NCBI GenBank assembly: GCA_003142495.1
Contig: PLMM01000004.1
Coordinates: forward strand, 1-7,766
Length of the DNA stretch: 7,766 nt
Direction of reading: 5' to 3'
From: Gemmatimonadota bacterium
GTDB taxonomy: Bacteria > Gemmatimonadota > Gemmatimonadetes > Gemmatimonadales > Gemmatimonadaceae
The notes beneath the pieces were generated by a model. It had not been told where the DNA came from. It ran no database searches and worked only from the letters and a program-made list of their open reading frames with translations. Shown piece by piece: positions 1 through 6,534 of the stretch. Position 1 is the stretch's first letter, and each line of letters begins with the position of its first letter. The translations under genes and the position numbers were made by a program.

Positions 1-781
1 CCGAGCGAAAGGAGCGGAGGATGACCGTCGACAGCGCGATGTTCTCGGCCAGCGCGAGCAGGTAGCTCTCGCTGAGCCTGTTGGCTGGAATCAGATGTGT
101 GAGACGCATCGCCCCGAAGACGCCGACGCCGAGCCCGATGTCGCACGCGCAGGCCGCGAGATCGTTGTCACCGCCGGAGAGTAGCGAGGTGCCGTTTCGG
201 TCGAGCGCGAAGGGCCGTTTGCCGCCCTCGTGGAGCTGCACATAGCACGTCGCGACAGACCGGCGCACACAGAGCCCCGCACCGCACGGCATCGTATCCG
301 GCAGCATGGGGAGATTGGACCAGAGGTCGTGAGGCACGTCACGGATTACGAGGTTGCCCCAGTGTCTTCGCGTCCACTCCGGTGCGGGCTCGTCGAATCC
401 GGGGCGGGACGCGCCGCTCCATGAGCCAATGTCGGGGCGACTCTCGTAGATGCGAACGGCCTGCTCGAGAAAATCGGCGTCGAGCACGTTGTCATCGTCC
501 ACGAACACGAGCAGGCTGCCGGAGGATTCGGCGATGCCGCGCAGCCGGGCGCGCGTGAGTCCCGCCTCATTCTCGCGGATGATGCGGCCGGCCGGATGCC
601 AGGAGAGATCGATGCGAGCGCCCAGCGGATCCGTGCTCGCGCTGTCCACGATCACTAGCTCCCACTGTGACGGGTCGATCGTCTGCTCGCGAAGTGCGGC
701 GAGCACACGCGTGAGGTAGTCCGCGCGAGGATTGTGCGAGCAGGTGATGACGGAGATTCGCGGGCGCGCGCCGGTGCTCAC
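1..781 (-). CDS. GT2 family glycosyltransferase, HpsE-like (C-terminus cut by window edge)
   Basis: Predicted inverting glycosyltransferase of family GT2 (GT-A fold) that transfers a sugar from a nucleotide donor during surface glycan assembly at the cytoplasmic face of the membrane. The visible 260 residues open with the GT2 strand ISVITCSHNPR (residues 9-19). The donor-site segment ELVIVDSAST follows at 41-50, the metal-binding DDD at 95-97 (in LVFVDDDN), and an acidic GGDNDL motif at 203-208. The segment LTHLIPANRL (about 228-237), followed by SESYL, is typical of the GT2 subgroup that includes cyanobacterial HpsE. Relatives are usually about 300-330 residues, so some tens of residues are probably missing beyond position 1. 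The GTG start at 781-779 overlaps the TGA stop of the upstream GT4 gene in a GTGA junction, which suggests translational coupling. The family is clear; donor and acceptor cannot be told from sequence. Confidence 0.9.
   Translation of the reverse strand, partial: MSTGARPRISVITCSHNPRADYLTRVLAALREQTIDPSQWELVIVDSASTDPLGARIDLSWHPAGRIIRENEAGLTRARLRGIAESSGSLLVFVDDDNVLDADFLEQAVRIYESRPDIGSWSGASRPGFDEPAPEWTRRHWGNLVIRDVPHDLWSNLPMLPDTMPCGAGLCVRRSVATCYVQLHEGGKRPFALDRNGTSLLSGGDNDLAACACDIGLGVGVFGAMRLTHLIPANRLSESYLLALAENIALSTVILRSFRS
778..781 (-). promoter_or_regulatory. GTGA stop/start overlap coupling the GT4 and GT2 genes
   Basis: The four bases read GTGA on the minus strand. GTG at 781-779 starts the GT2 gene and TGA at 780-778 ends the GT4 gene. 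Overlaps of this kind usually mean that ribosomes finishing the first gene reinitiate on the second, keeping the two glycosyltransferases in fixed proportion. The GT2 reading frame has its first conserved strand 9 residues after this GTG, which supports the start choice. Confidence 0.65.
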
Positions 782-2085
782 GGCGAGCCAGCCGCGCTGA
801 CCCTCGCGCGCACGATGGCCCGCACGAGCTGCGTCGGCAGCACATTCCGAAACAGAAAGCGAGGCGGAAGAGTGGAGAGTGGATGCTTCGCCCAGGTCTC
901 GAGGATGATGCGAAGGGCGAGCGCGCGCTGCCCCTGCAGCATCAAAGCCTCCGCCCAAATGAGCGGCTCGAGGAGCGCCACGCGATCGGAGAGCGCCGAA
1001 TCACGCTGCGCGGAATTCTGCGCGCGCGCGGAGGTTGGCGCCTTCGCGCGTGCCTCGAAGTGCGCGATGGCCACGTCGTACGCGCGCTTCACGCCCTGCG
1101 CGGTGATCGGCACATCCATCGTTTCGAGGATCGTCTCTCGAGCGCGAGCACCGATTTGCGCGCGAAGATCGGAGGTGGAGAGGAGAGACAGCGTTCGCTC
1201 GACGAATGCCGGGGCATCGTCGAATGGCACGATCGCACCGTTGACGCCGTCCTGCACGATGTCTCTGGCGAGCCCCACCGGAGTCGTGATGCAGCAGAGC
1301 CCCGCGCTCATCGCTTCGAGCAGCGTTACCGGGCCGCCTTCGACGCGGGCGGTGACCCAATAGAAGTCGAGCGCCTGATACATGCTCGGCATGCGATCGG
1401 CTTCCCTCACGAACGGAATCCAGACAACGTTGACACCGGTGGCAAGGAGTTGGGCCACGAGGCTGTCCCATCCCGGCCCGATGATCAGCACGACGAGACG
1501 CGGCAGCCTGCTGGCGAGTTCCTGCGCGGCGGAGGCGAAGATGTCCGTGCCTTTGCGGTCGAGCTCATTGCTGCTGAGCTTCGCGAAGAATCCAACGACG
1601 ACTGCATCGGCGGAGATTCCGAGTGATGCCCGGCTCGCGGCGGAGAGTTGCGGCGTGGCAGGGAGAAAGCGGGACGCATCGACGCCGTAGGGAATTCGGA
1701 CCACTCGATCGGCGGCTGCTCCGCGCTGCACCACATCGTCGGCCCACTGCGACGATCCAACGACAATCGCATCGCCGTCGAGGTTGTGGCGCTGCGTCTT
1801 CCAGTCATCGCTCACGTGGTGATGGCTCGTTACCACGGGGAGCTGCTCGCGCAGAATGGGGAGCCATTGCTTCGATGCGTACGGGCAGACGAAATGGACG
1901 ATGTCGAATGCATCGAAGAAGTCAGGCCGATCGCGCGCGACGATGTCGAGTACCGCTCCCGAGATAATCGTTCCATCCAGCCACGGATTGTGAGTGACGA
2001 TGGATTGCGCAATCGTGCCTGTGATCCAGTGGATCGAGTCCGGCACGAGCAGCACGCGCAGGCGTCGAGACGGCTGGTCGGCCAC
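778..2085 (-). CDS. GT4 family glycosyltransferase with C-terminal extension
   Basis: Predicted retaining glycosyltransferase of family GT4 (GT-B fold), 435 residues, using a nucleotide-sugar donor in glycan assembly. A Rossmann-type first strand RVLLVPDS lies at residues 10-17 and the N-terminal domain is rather short. The linker IPYGVDASRF (131-140) and RKGTDIF (177-183) mark entry to the donor-binding domain. VLIIGPGW is at 199-206. The family's E-x7-E motif is EGGPVTLLE at 249-257, followed by GLARDIVQDGVNG. The GT core ends near 345. Residues 350-435 form an Ala/Arg-rich, probably helical tail ending in a segment like PRFLFRNVLPTQLVR. The reading frame stays open upstream to about 2385, but that part lies inside the FkbM gene and is not GT-like. 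The GTG at 2085-2083, two bases after the FkbM stop and just before the first strand, is therefore the best start. No Shine-Dalgarno sequence is visible, so reinitiation is likely. Confidence 0.93.
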   Translation of the reverse strand: MADQPSRRLRVLLVPDSIHWITGTIAQSIVTHNPWLDGTIISGAVLDIVARDRPDFFDAFDIVHFVCPYASKQWLPILREQLPVVTSHHHVSDDWKTQRHNLDGDAIVVGSSQWADDVVQRGAAADRVVRIPYGVDASRFLPATPQLSAASRASLGISADAVVVGFFAKLSSNELDRKGTDIFASAAQELASRLPRLVVLIIGPGWDSLVAQLLATGVNVVWIPFVREADRMPSMYQALDFYWVTARVEGGPVTLLEAMSAGLCCITTPVGLARDIVQDGVNGAIVPFDDAPAFVERTLSLLSTSDLRAQIGARARETILETMDVPITAQGVKRAYDVAIAHFEARAKAPTSARAQNSAQRDSALSDRVALLEPLIWAEALMLQGQRALALRIILETWAKHPLSTLPPRFLFRNVLPTQLVRAIVRARVSAAGSP

Positions 2086-2087
2086 GG

Positions 2088-2840
2088 CTATGGCGCGCCA
2101 CGTACGAAAAGCGCGTTCGACGTGACGAAGAGGTCTCCGGTCGTGATCATGAACTCGGCGTAGCTCGCAACGAAGCGAAAGCCCAGGGGCTCGAGAATGT
2201 TTCCAATGGGCAGGAGCGCGCCGCCGGTGGTGCCGTCTTTGGGAAGCAGCGTGTTGAACTCGACATAGATGAATCGAATGCGGTTTTCGGCGAGCATGTC
2301 CGATGCGCCCTCGAGAACGGCCATCTCGTGTCCTTCGGTGTCGATTTTGAGCACGTCGATCCGATCGATGCCGTGACTGGCGCAAAAGGCGTCGAGTGTT
2401 TCGCAGTGGACGGTGCGAACGGTGACAGGGTGCTGTGCGCGCTTGGCATACTGCGAGTCTTCCACCAGGCTGTTCGACGTAGCGAGTGCGCCGTAGTCGA
2501 AGAAGCGCGCTTCGCCGTTCGTGTCGCTCAGCGCGAGGTTGTGCGCCTTGAAGCGAGCGCTGTGGACATTCGATGTTAGTGCATCGAAGCTCGTCTTGTC
2601 CGGCTCGAAGGCGAGCACGGTTGCTTCAGGATAGGTGCTGAGTGCAGCCGTCGAGGTTTGACCGACATTTGCCCCGACATCGAAGAAGACGCGAATCGGA
2701 ATGCCGTAGATGTTGCCGAGGCGGCGGATGTCGTGTTGATAGTCGACGCCGAAGGGGAGGACGGAGCGATGTCGAATCCAGTAGCCACTTCGTTCGAGCA
2801 ATGACCGAAGAGTGGAGCGACCCGTTCGGCCTAACGACAC
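2088..2840 (-). CDS. FkbM family SAM-dependent methyltransferase (first of tandem pair on the map)
   Basis: Predicted S-adenosylmethionine-dependent O-methyltransferase of the FkbM family, 250 residues, a common length for the family. SAM-binding motif I is VFFDVGANVGQTS (51-63). The acidic end of strand 2, which binds the SAM ribose, is AFEPD (77-81). A later family signature is DVLKIDTEGHE (162-172), followed by VLEGA. FIYVEFN (190-196) is the usual following strand. FkbM itself methylates a hydroxyl on the FK506 macrolide; homologues inside glycan clusters are generally taken to methylate sugar hydroxyls, which is the inference here. It starts with GTG at 2840-2838, 22 bases after the preceding FkbM gene, with no strong ribosome-binding site in that gap. 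The TAG stop at 2090-2088 is immediately followed by the GT4 gene. It is clearly different in sequence from the neighbouring FkbM protein and is not a recent duplicate. Confidence 0.93.
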   Translation of the reverse strand: MSLGRTGRSTLRSLLERSGYWIRHRSVLPFGVDYQHDIRRLGNIYGIPIRVFFDVGANVGQTSTAALSTYPEATVLAFEPDKTSFDALTSNVHSARFKAHNLALSDTNGEARFFDYGALATSNSLVEDSQYAKRAQHPVTVRTVHCETLDAFCASHGIDRIDVLKIDTEGHEMAVLEGASDMLAENRIRFIYVEFNTLLPKDGTTGGALLPIGNILEPLGFRFVASYAEFMITTGDLFVTSNALFVRGAP

Positions 2841-2862
2841 GTTTTTACTACGGCTCGACGAT

Positions 2863-3663
2863 TCACGTGATCACGACTGCGCCATATGTGGGCCCATCTT
2901 CGATGCGGAGTTCGTCGTCGAGGTACGCCATGGTGCGTCTACCGTCGTGAACGACGCGCAAAAGATCATCGAACGACACACCGAACTCTTTCCACGCATA
3001 GGGGTGGAGCTCGCACATGACGACGGCGCTCGAACGAAGTAGGCGAGTTGCACCGCGAAGCGCGTTTATCTCAGCGCCCTCCACGTCCAGCTTTACGAAG
3101 TCCGGCGCAGGAAGGCGCGCTTCCGACAGGTAGTCATCGAGGGGGATCGCCGTAATCGCGTAGCGCTCGACGTCATCGTCGGTGGGTGCACCGCCCAATC
3201 CGGAGCGGGCGAGGGACGATTGTGCGTTTCCGTGACGCGCAAACAGCTGTCGGGTGACACGAGAGTCGAACACCGCGAATTCTTCGACTCGCACCCGATC
3301 CTCGAAGTCGTTGAGTTTCAGATTCGCTTTCAAGATCGGTCGCGCGGCGGCATCCGGCTCGAAGGACACAACTTTCCCCCTCGCGCCGACGAGACTCGCG
3401 AACAATACGGCATATTCGCCGTAGTGAGCGCCCACATCGAGCACGAGATGTCCGGGCAGTACTCGATCGAGAAAGAACTGGATTTGCTTGGCGTCATTGC
3501 GGGCGACGATGTCGGTCGACGAGGCGTATTTCAGGCGGACAGGGCGCGATCCGATCACGTACCGCAACTTGTGCGATCCATAGGCGATCGGTTCACCGCG
3601 CGCGCCGTACCAGAGCCTCTTGGCGGCCGTGATAGCATGCACACGGAGCTCAGTCGAGTTCAT
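2863..3663 (-). CDS. FkbM family SAM-dependent methyltransferase (second of tandem pair on the map)
   Basis: Predicted SAM-dependent O-methyltransferase of the FkbM family, 266 residues. Motif I is LVLDVGAHYGEYA (73-85), the ribose-binding acidic strand end is SFEPD (100-104), and the late signature is FVKLDVEGAE (189-198), followed by INALRGA. MCELHPYAW (216-224) takes the place of the usual late beta strand. The N-terminal 60 residues (with KLRYVIGSRPVRLKY at 32-46) resemble the lead-in common to glycan-cluster FkbM proteins. The substrate is probably a sugar hydroxyl of the glycan made by the surrounding enzymes (inference from context). ATG at 3663-3661 begins 14 bases after the stop of the upstream methyltransferase. 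The gap has no convincing Shine-Dalgarno sequence, so coupling is plausible. The downstream FkbM gene shares only the family motifs, so the two probably act on different positions or sugars. Confidence 0.93.
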   Translation of the reverse strand: MNSTELRVHAITAAKRLWYGARGEPIAYGSHKLRYVIGSRPVRLKYASSTDIVARNDAKQIQFFLDRVLPGHLVLDVGAHYGEYAVLFASLVGARGKVVSFEPDAAARPILKANLKLNDFEDRVRVEEFAVFDSRVTRQLFARHGNAQSSLARSGLGGAPTDDDVERYAITAIPLDDYLSEARLPAPDFVKLDVEGAEINALRGATRLLRSSAVVMCELHPYAWKEFGVSFDDLLRVVHDGRRTMAYLDDELRIEDGPTYGAVVIT

Positions 3664-3677
3664 GTGAAGCGCTCTGG

Positions 3678-4358
3678 CTACTTCGTGGCAAGAAGCTGAT
3701 AGCCCGTCGCCATGCGTTCATTGTAGGTGGTCGATCGACGCGCGCGGCGCAATAGAAACGGCAGTAGCGTATGCCGTCCGAGCAGATACATCGGTGAGCT
3801 TTTTGTATGAAGCCAGATGTGTATCTGCCAGTACAGCGTGTGATAAACAGTGAAGAGCCCCTTGGTGCGTACGAGCCGAAAACCGTGCCGCTTTACGAGG
3901 AGCTCGAGTCCATCGCGCGTATACCTCTGAAAATCTGTGGGCACCTTGTGCTCGGGCTGCAGAAAGGGCACTTCGAGAACGAGATGACCTCCCGGCTTGA
4001 GCACTCGGAACAGCTCAGCCATTACTTCTTCGGGATTCTCGACGTGCTCGAGGACTGCGATGCACAGAATTGCGTCGAAATTATCGTTTGCTACCGGTAT
4101 GACGTGAAGCGGCGAGTAGATATCGATGTCGGTACGGTCGTCACCGGGCCACGTGAGGTCTTGATTGACTAGCTCGCCATCGACGAGATGCGAGACTTTT
4201 CTCGTCCCGGCACCGGCGTTCAGCACTCGGCCTCGCAGCAGCGGGCGAAACTCCTCGAGGTCGACGTCGATCGATGGAAAACACGCGATCTCGCTCGGCA
4301 CGCGTCGCTGCAGGGCATCTCGAAGCGCGGCCGGAATGAAGTGACGCAGCTCAGTCAC
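3678..4358 (-). CDS. Class I SAM-dependent methyltransferase (Methyltransf_11 type) with hydrophobic tail
   Basis: Predicted class I SAM-dependent methyltransferase, 226 residues. Motif I is VLNAGAGT (45-52), with Asn where many relatives have Asp or Glu. NFDAILCIAVLEHVENPEE (93-111) is the typical motif-IV region of the Methyltransf_11/UbiE-like fold, followed by LFRVLKPGGHLVLEVPF (116-132). The tail from about 168 to 210 is rich in Tyr, Trp, Leu and His, then Arg (YWQIHIWLH, LLPFLLRRARR), which could seat the protein on a membrane. Lipid-linked sugar intermediates, or a sugar on the growing glycan, are possible substrates, but the sequence does not show which. The GTG at 4358-4356 is the first start in this frame after an in-frame TAG upstream. 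A GGAAGG sequence sits only 2 bases before it, too close to be ideal. The start overlaps the stop of a possible 16-codon upstream ORF. The TAG stop lies 14 bases before the FkbM gene. Confidence 0.9.
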   Translation of the reverse strand: MTELRHFIPAALRDALQRRVPSEIACFPSIDVDLEEFRPLLRGRVLNAGAGTRKVSHLVDGELVNQDLTWPGDDRTDIDIYSPLHVIPVANDNFDAILCIAVLEHVENPEEVMAELFRVLKPGGHLVLEVPFLQPEHKVPTDFQRYTRDGLELLVKRHGFRLVRTKGLFTVYHTLYWQIHIWLHTKSSPMYLLGRHTLLPFLLRRARRSTTYNERMATGYQLLATK

Positions 4359-4405
4359 GACCTTCCATGCACAGTGCGACTCAATCGAGCGAGTGACCTA
4401 TTCAT
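4355..4405 (-). CDS. Possible 16-residue leader ORF upstream of the methyltransferase gene
   Basis: The only sizeable gap in the gene string (4359-4437) holds ATG at 4405-4403, preceded by AGGAG at 4413-4409. It opens a 16-codon frame encoding MNRSLARLSRTVHGRS, which ends in TGA at 4357-4355. That stop overlaps the GTG start of the downstream methyltransferase in the same GTGA arrangement seen between the GT4 and GT2 genes. The peptide is basic and has no recognisable function. If real, it would most simply deliver ribosomes to the poorly placed GTG start. Against it: the spacing from AGGAG to ATG is only 3 bases, and a frame this short is easily found by chance. The rest of the gap shows no hairpin, terminator or convincing promoter. 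Confidence 0.25.
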   Translation of the reverse strand: MNRSLARLSRTVHGRS

Positions 4406-4437
4406 CCGCTCCTGACGCGACGCGCGAGCGTAAACGG

Positions 4438-5394
4438 TCACGCCTTGCCCGAGCGACGCACAGGTGCAGCCAGTCGTATCAACGCGAAGCCCGCCCGATG
4501 CGCTGCTGCCCACACAGTCTGCGCGATGGAGCCATTTCCGTTAAGGTCGGCATAGCGCCCGATTATCGTCGCATACACCGTCGCACCGAGCGACAGTCGA
4601 TCCATCAAACCCAGCTCACGTCGGTGGACTGGCGACCTCCACAGTATTTCCCCGGCGGCGTGCGACGCCACTATTCCAAATGGTTGACGCGCAGCCCATC
4701 CCGATAAGCCGTAGTAGCGAATCATGCTCTCGGCATCTTTCGAAATGCCCCCGGCGGATCGATGGAGGGTCGCGCCGGGTAGGGTCGCGACTTTTCCCCA
4801 CGCCGCCAGGCTGGCCATCATGAACCAGTCCGAGCCCATGATGCGGCGAATTGGAAGCCTCTGCAGATATGCGCGGCGCACGACTCCATAGAACGCGCCG
4901 TTGTCCAGAACCGTCCTGTAGTAGCTCGCGATACGTTCGCGCGGCGTGTCTTCCGTTAGCGCTGCGTTGATCCCTGCCGTCCCGCACGAATCCTCGGTCT
5001 CGGCATATTGGGCGTATCCCGCTGCAAGCACGAAGTCGGGATGTGCCGACAGATACGCGGTGCACAACGAGATGTAGTTGGGGTCGATCCAGTCGTCATC
5101 GGCGAGCCACATGAAGTATTCGCCATGAGCGGCCTCGAGTGCCGCAGCGAAGTTTTTCTCAGAGCCGACATTCGAATCCTGTCGGATGTAGCTCACCCGC
5201 GGATCCGACTCGCACACGGCGCGACAGTAGTGCTCCGTCCCGTCCGTCGACGCGTTGTCCGAGATGATGATCTCGATGTTCGCATACTCCTGCGCCTGCA
5301 CCGACTCCAATGCCCGCTTCAAGCCCGCCAGGCGGTTGAAGGTCGGAATCCCGATTGACACCAATGGCTGAGCTCCGCGCGACGATTCCTTCAT
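4438..5394 (-). CDS. GT2 family glycosyltransferase
   Basis: Predicted GT-A fold, family GT2 glycosyltransferase, 318 residues, acting in the cytoplasm on a nucleotide-sugar donor and a glycan or lipid-linked acceptor. The N-terminal donor domain shows VSIGIPTFNR (12-21), IEIIISDNASTDGT (40-53), SNVGSEKNFAAAL (74-86) and GEYFMWLADDDW (91-102), where the DDD at 99-101 binds the metal. MGSDWFMMASLAAWG (186-200) matches the acceptor-side segment where relatives often carry a D-W pair. The C-terminal 100 residues are less conserved and contain a mildly hydrophobic stretch (LSLGATVYATIIG, 267-279) that might touch the membrane. ATG at 5394-5392 lies 12 bases after the aminotransferase stop; a GGGG run just upstream is a weak ribosome-binding site. 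Its place directly after a sugar aminotransferase gene suggests, without proof, that it may transfer the resulting amino sugar. Confidence 0.93.
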   Translation of the reverse strand: MKESSRGAQPLVSIGIPTFNRLAGLKRALESVQAQEYANIEIIISDNASTDGTEHYCRAVCESDPRVSYIRQDSNVGSEKNFAAALEAAHGEYFMWLADDDWIDPNYISLCTAYLSAHPDFVLAAGYAQYAETEDSCGTAGINAALTEDTPRERIASYYRTVLDNGAFYGVVRRAYLQRLPIRRIMGSDWFMMASLAAWGKVATLPGATLHRSAGGISKDAESMIRYYGLSGWAARQPFGIVASHAAGEILWRSPVHRRELGLMDRLSLGATVYATIIGRYADLNGNGSIAQTVWAAAHRAGFALIRLAAPVRRSGKA

Positions 5395-5406
5395 CGCCCC
5401 GACACG

Positions 5407-6522
5407 TCAGCCGAGCACGGCTTGGAGCACTTCGCACACGCGGTCGGCTTCCTCGCGGGTAAGTGAAAACCCGCTCGGCAAATTGATCGCCCGGCTCCCG
5501 ATATCGTAGCTCACGCGGTTCCGCTCGCGCGCACACTTCGTCGACGGAGCATCCGCATACGCCGGCAGGGAGCTCAACGGATGGAAGAACGGCCGCACAT
5601 CCACGCCGCGCTCCCGCATCTCACGCACCACGTCGTTCTTGTCCTTCGCAAAGGCGCGATCCCACACCACGGTCGACATCCAGTAGCTGTTCCTCGTGCC
5701 TGCGGGCTCCGCGTTCAACACGAATCCGTCCGTATCGCGAAATGCGTCCGCGTACCACGAGAAGATCTCACGCTTGCGCTCAACCAGCTCCGCGATGCGC
5801 TCCAGCTGTGCGAGTCCGAGCGCGGCCTGCATGCTGGACATCTTGTACTTGAAGGCGACCTCGGAGTTGAGGAATTGTATGTCGCCCGGGCGACGCCCAT
5901 GATCACGCAGGAATCGCGCACGGTCATGTAGATCCTGGCAGTCGGTAACGAACATTCCGCCTTCACCCGTGGTCAGCGTCTTCGATCCATGAAAGCTGAA
6001 GACACTCGTATGGCCAAAGCCGCCCGCGAGGCGCCCGCAGTATTCCGAGCCAACAGCTTCCGCTGCATCCTCGATCACCGAAATGCCATGCGTGCTTGCA
6101 CTCGCCAGCAACTCGTCCATCGCCGGCATGCTGCCGTACAGGTCTACGAGAATCACCGCTTTCGTGCGGTTCGTGATTGCCGATTCAAATGCATCCGGAC
6201 GAATACACCACGTGGCATCATCCACGTCAACGAATACCGGAGTCGCGCCTACATAGCGGATAGGCGCGGCAGAGGCGATCCACGTGCTGTCAGGAATGAT
6301 GACCTCATCGCCCGGCCCGACACCCAGCGCTAGCAGGCTGAGATGGATCCCCGAGGTTGCTGACGGCAACGCGATCGCGTACTTCCGTCCCACATACGCC
6401 GCGAACGCGGACTCAAAGCGAGCGTGATACACGTTCGCGTTCCCGTACCACGCGTTCGTAACCGCATCCGTGACGTAATCAATCTCACGTTGCGTTATCG
6501 AGGGGCCCGCGAGAGGAATCAC
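5407..6522 (-). CDS. DegT/DnrJ/EryC1/StrS family sugar aminotransferase (perosamine synthase-like)
   Basis: Predicted PLP-dependent aminotransferase, 371 residues (usual length about 370-400), that converts a nucleotide-linked keto sugar to an amino sugar, normally with glutamate as amino donor. Family landmarks in order: IPLAGPSIT (2-10), ALPSATSGIHLSLLALGVGPGDEV (51-74), PDSTWIASAAPI (77-88), VIEDAAEAVGS (149-159) with the Asp (152) that contacts the pyridine nitrogen, and FSFHGSKTLTTGEGGM (175-190), where Lys181 is the PLP lysine. VRPFFHPLSSLPAY (309-322) is the usual C-terminal signature. The FSFHGSKTLTTGEGGM form resembles GDP-perosamine synthases and other 4-aminotransferases, so a 4-amino-4,6-dideoxy sugar is a reasonable guess, but the family also includes 3-aminotransferases. 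The GTG start at 6522-6520 lies inside a perfect hairpin and follows the upstream stop by 10 bases; no Shine-Dalgarno sequence is visible. No 4,6-dehydratase is present in the window to supply the substrate. Confidence 0.95.
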   Translation of the reverse strand: MIPLAGPSITQREIDYVTDAVTNAWYGNANVYHARFESAFAAYVGRKYAIALPSATSGIHLSLLALGVGPGDEVIIPDSTWIASAAPIRYVGATPVFVDVDDATWCIRPDAFESAITNRTKAVILVDLYGSMPAMDELLASASTHGISVIEDAAEAVGSEYCGRLAGGFGHTSVFSFHGSKTLTTGEGGMFVTDCQDLHDRARFLRDHGRRPGDIQFLNSEVAFKYKMSSMQAALGLAQLERIAELVERKREIFSWYADAFRDTDGFVLNAEPAGTRNSYWMSTVVWDRAFAKDKNDVVREMRERGVDVRPFFHPLSSLPAYADAPSTKCARERNRVSYDIGSRAINLPSGFSLTREEADRVCEVLQAVLG

Positions 6523-6534
6523 GCTACGTGATTC
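6516..6534. repeat. Perfect 8-bp inverted repeat over a stop/start junction
   Basis: GAATCACG (6516-6523) and CGTGATTC (6527-6534) form a perfect inverted repeat with a 3-base loop. In the minus-strand mRNA this 19-base hairpin takes in the last two bases of the TGA stop of the CmcI-family gene and the whole GTG start codon of the aminotransferase gene. The arms contain A/U pairs, no U-run follows, and it lies between two closely spaced genes, so a terminator is unlikely. Control of translation (start masked until a ribosome finishing the upstream gene opens the stem) is the most natural reading. This is inference only. Confidence 0.55.

Noticed and set aside
1019..1030. Run of alternating CG (possible Z-DNA or simple repeat)
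   Set aside because: It is only about 11 bases long and encodes ordinary Arg/Ala codons in the GT4 tail, as expected in GC-rich sequence.
734..2163. Long plus-strand open frames opposite the GT4 gene (for example 883-1626 and 1648-2163)
   Set aside because: Their translations are rich in Arg, Ala and Ser without domain motifs, and they lie antisense to a well-supported glycosyltransferase. GC-rich genes commonly keep the opposite strand free of stops.
2086..2385. Open extension of the GT4 reading frame upstream of its chosen start
   Set aside because: It lies wholly inside the FkbM gene, reads as Arg/His-rich sequence without family features, and the GT4 fold begins just after the GTG at 2085. 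It is a frame shadow caused by high GC.
3220..4172. Plus-strand open frames opposite the FkbM and Methyltransf_11-type genes
   Set aside because: They have no recognisable motifs or ribosome-binding context, and the minus-strand proteins carry complete family signatures.
4359..4437. Internal promoter or terminator in the 79-base gap
   Set aside because: No well-spaced -35/-10 pair is visible, and the best inverted repeat is only a few weak base pairs without a U-run.
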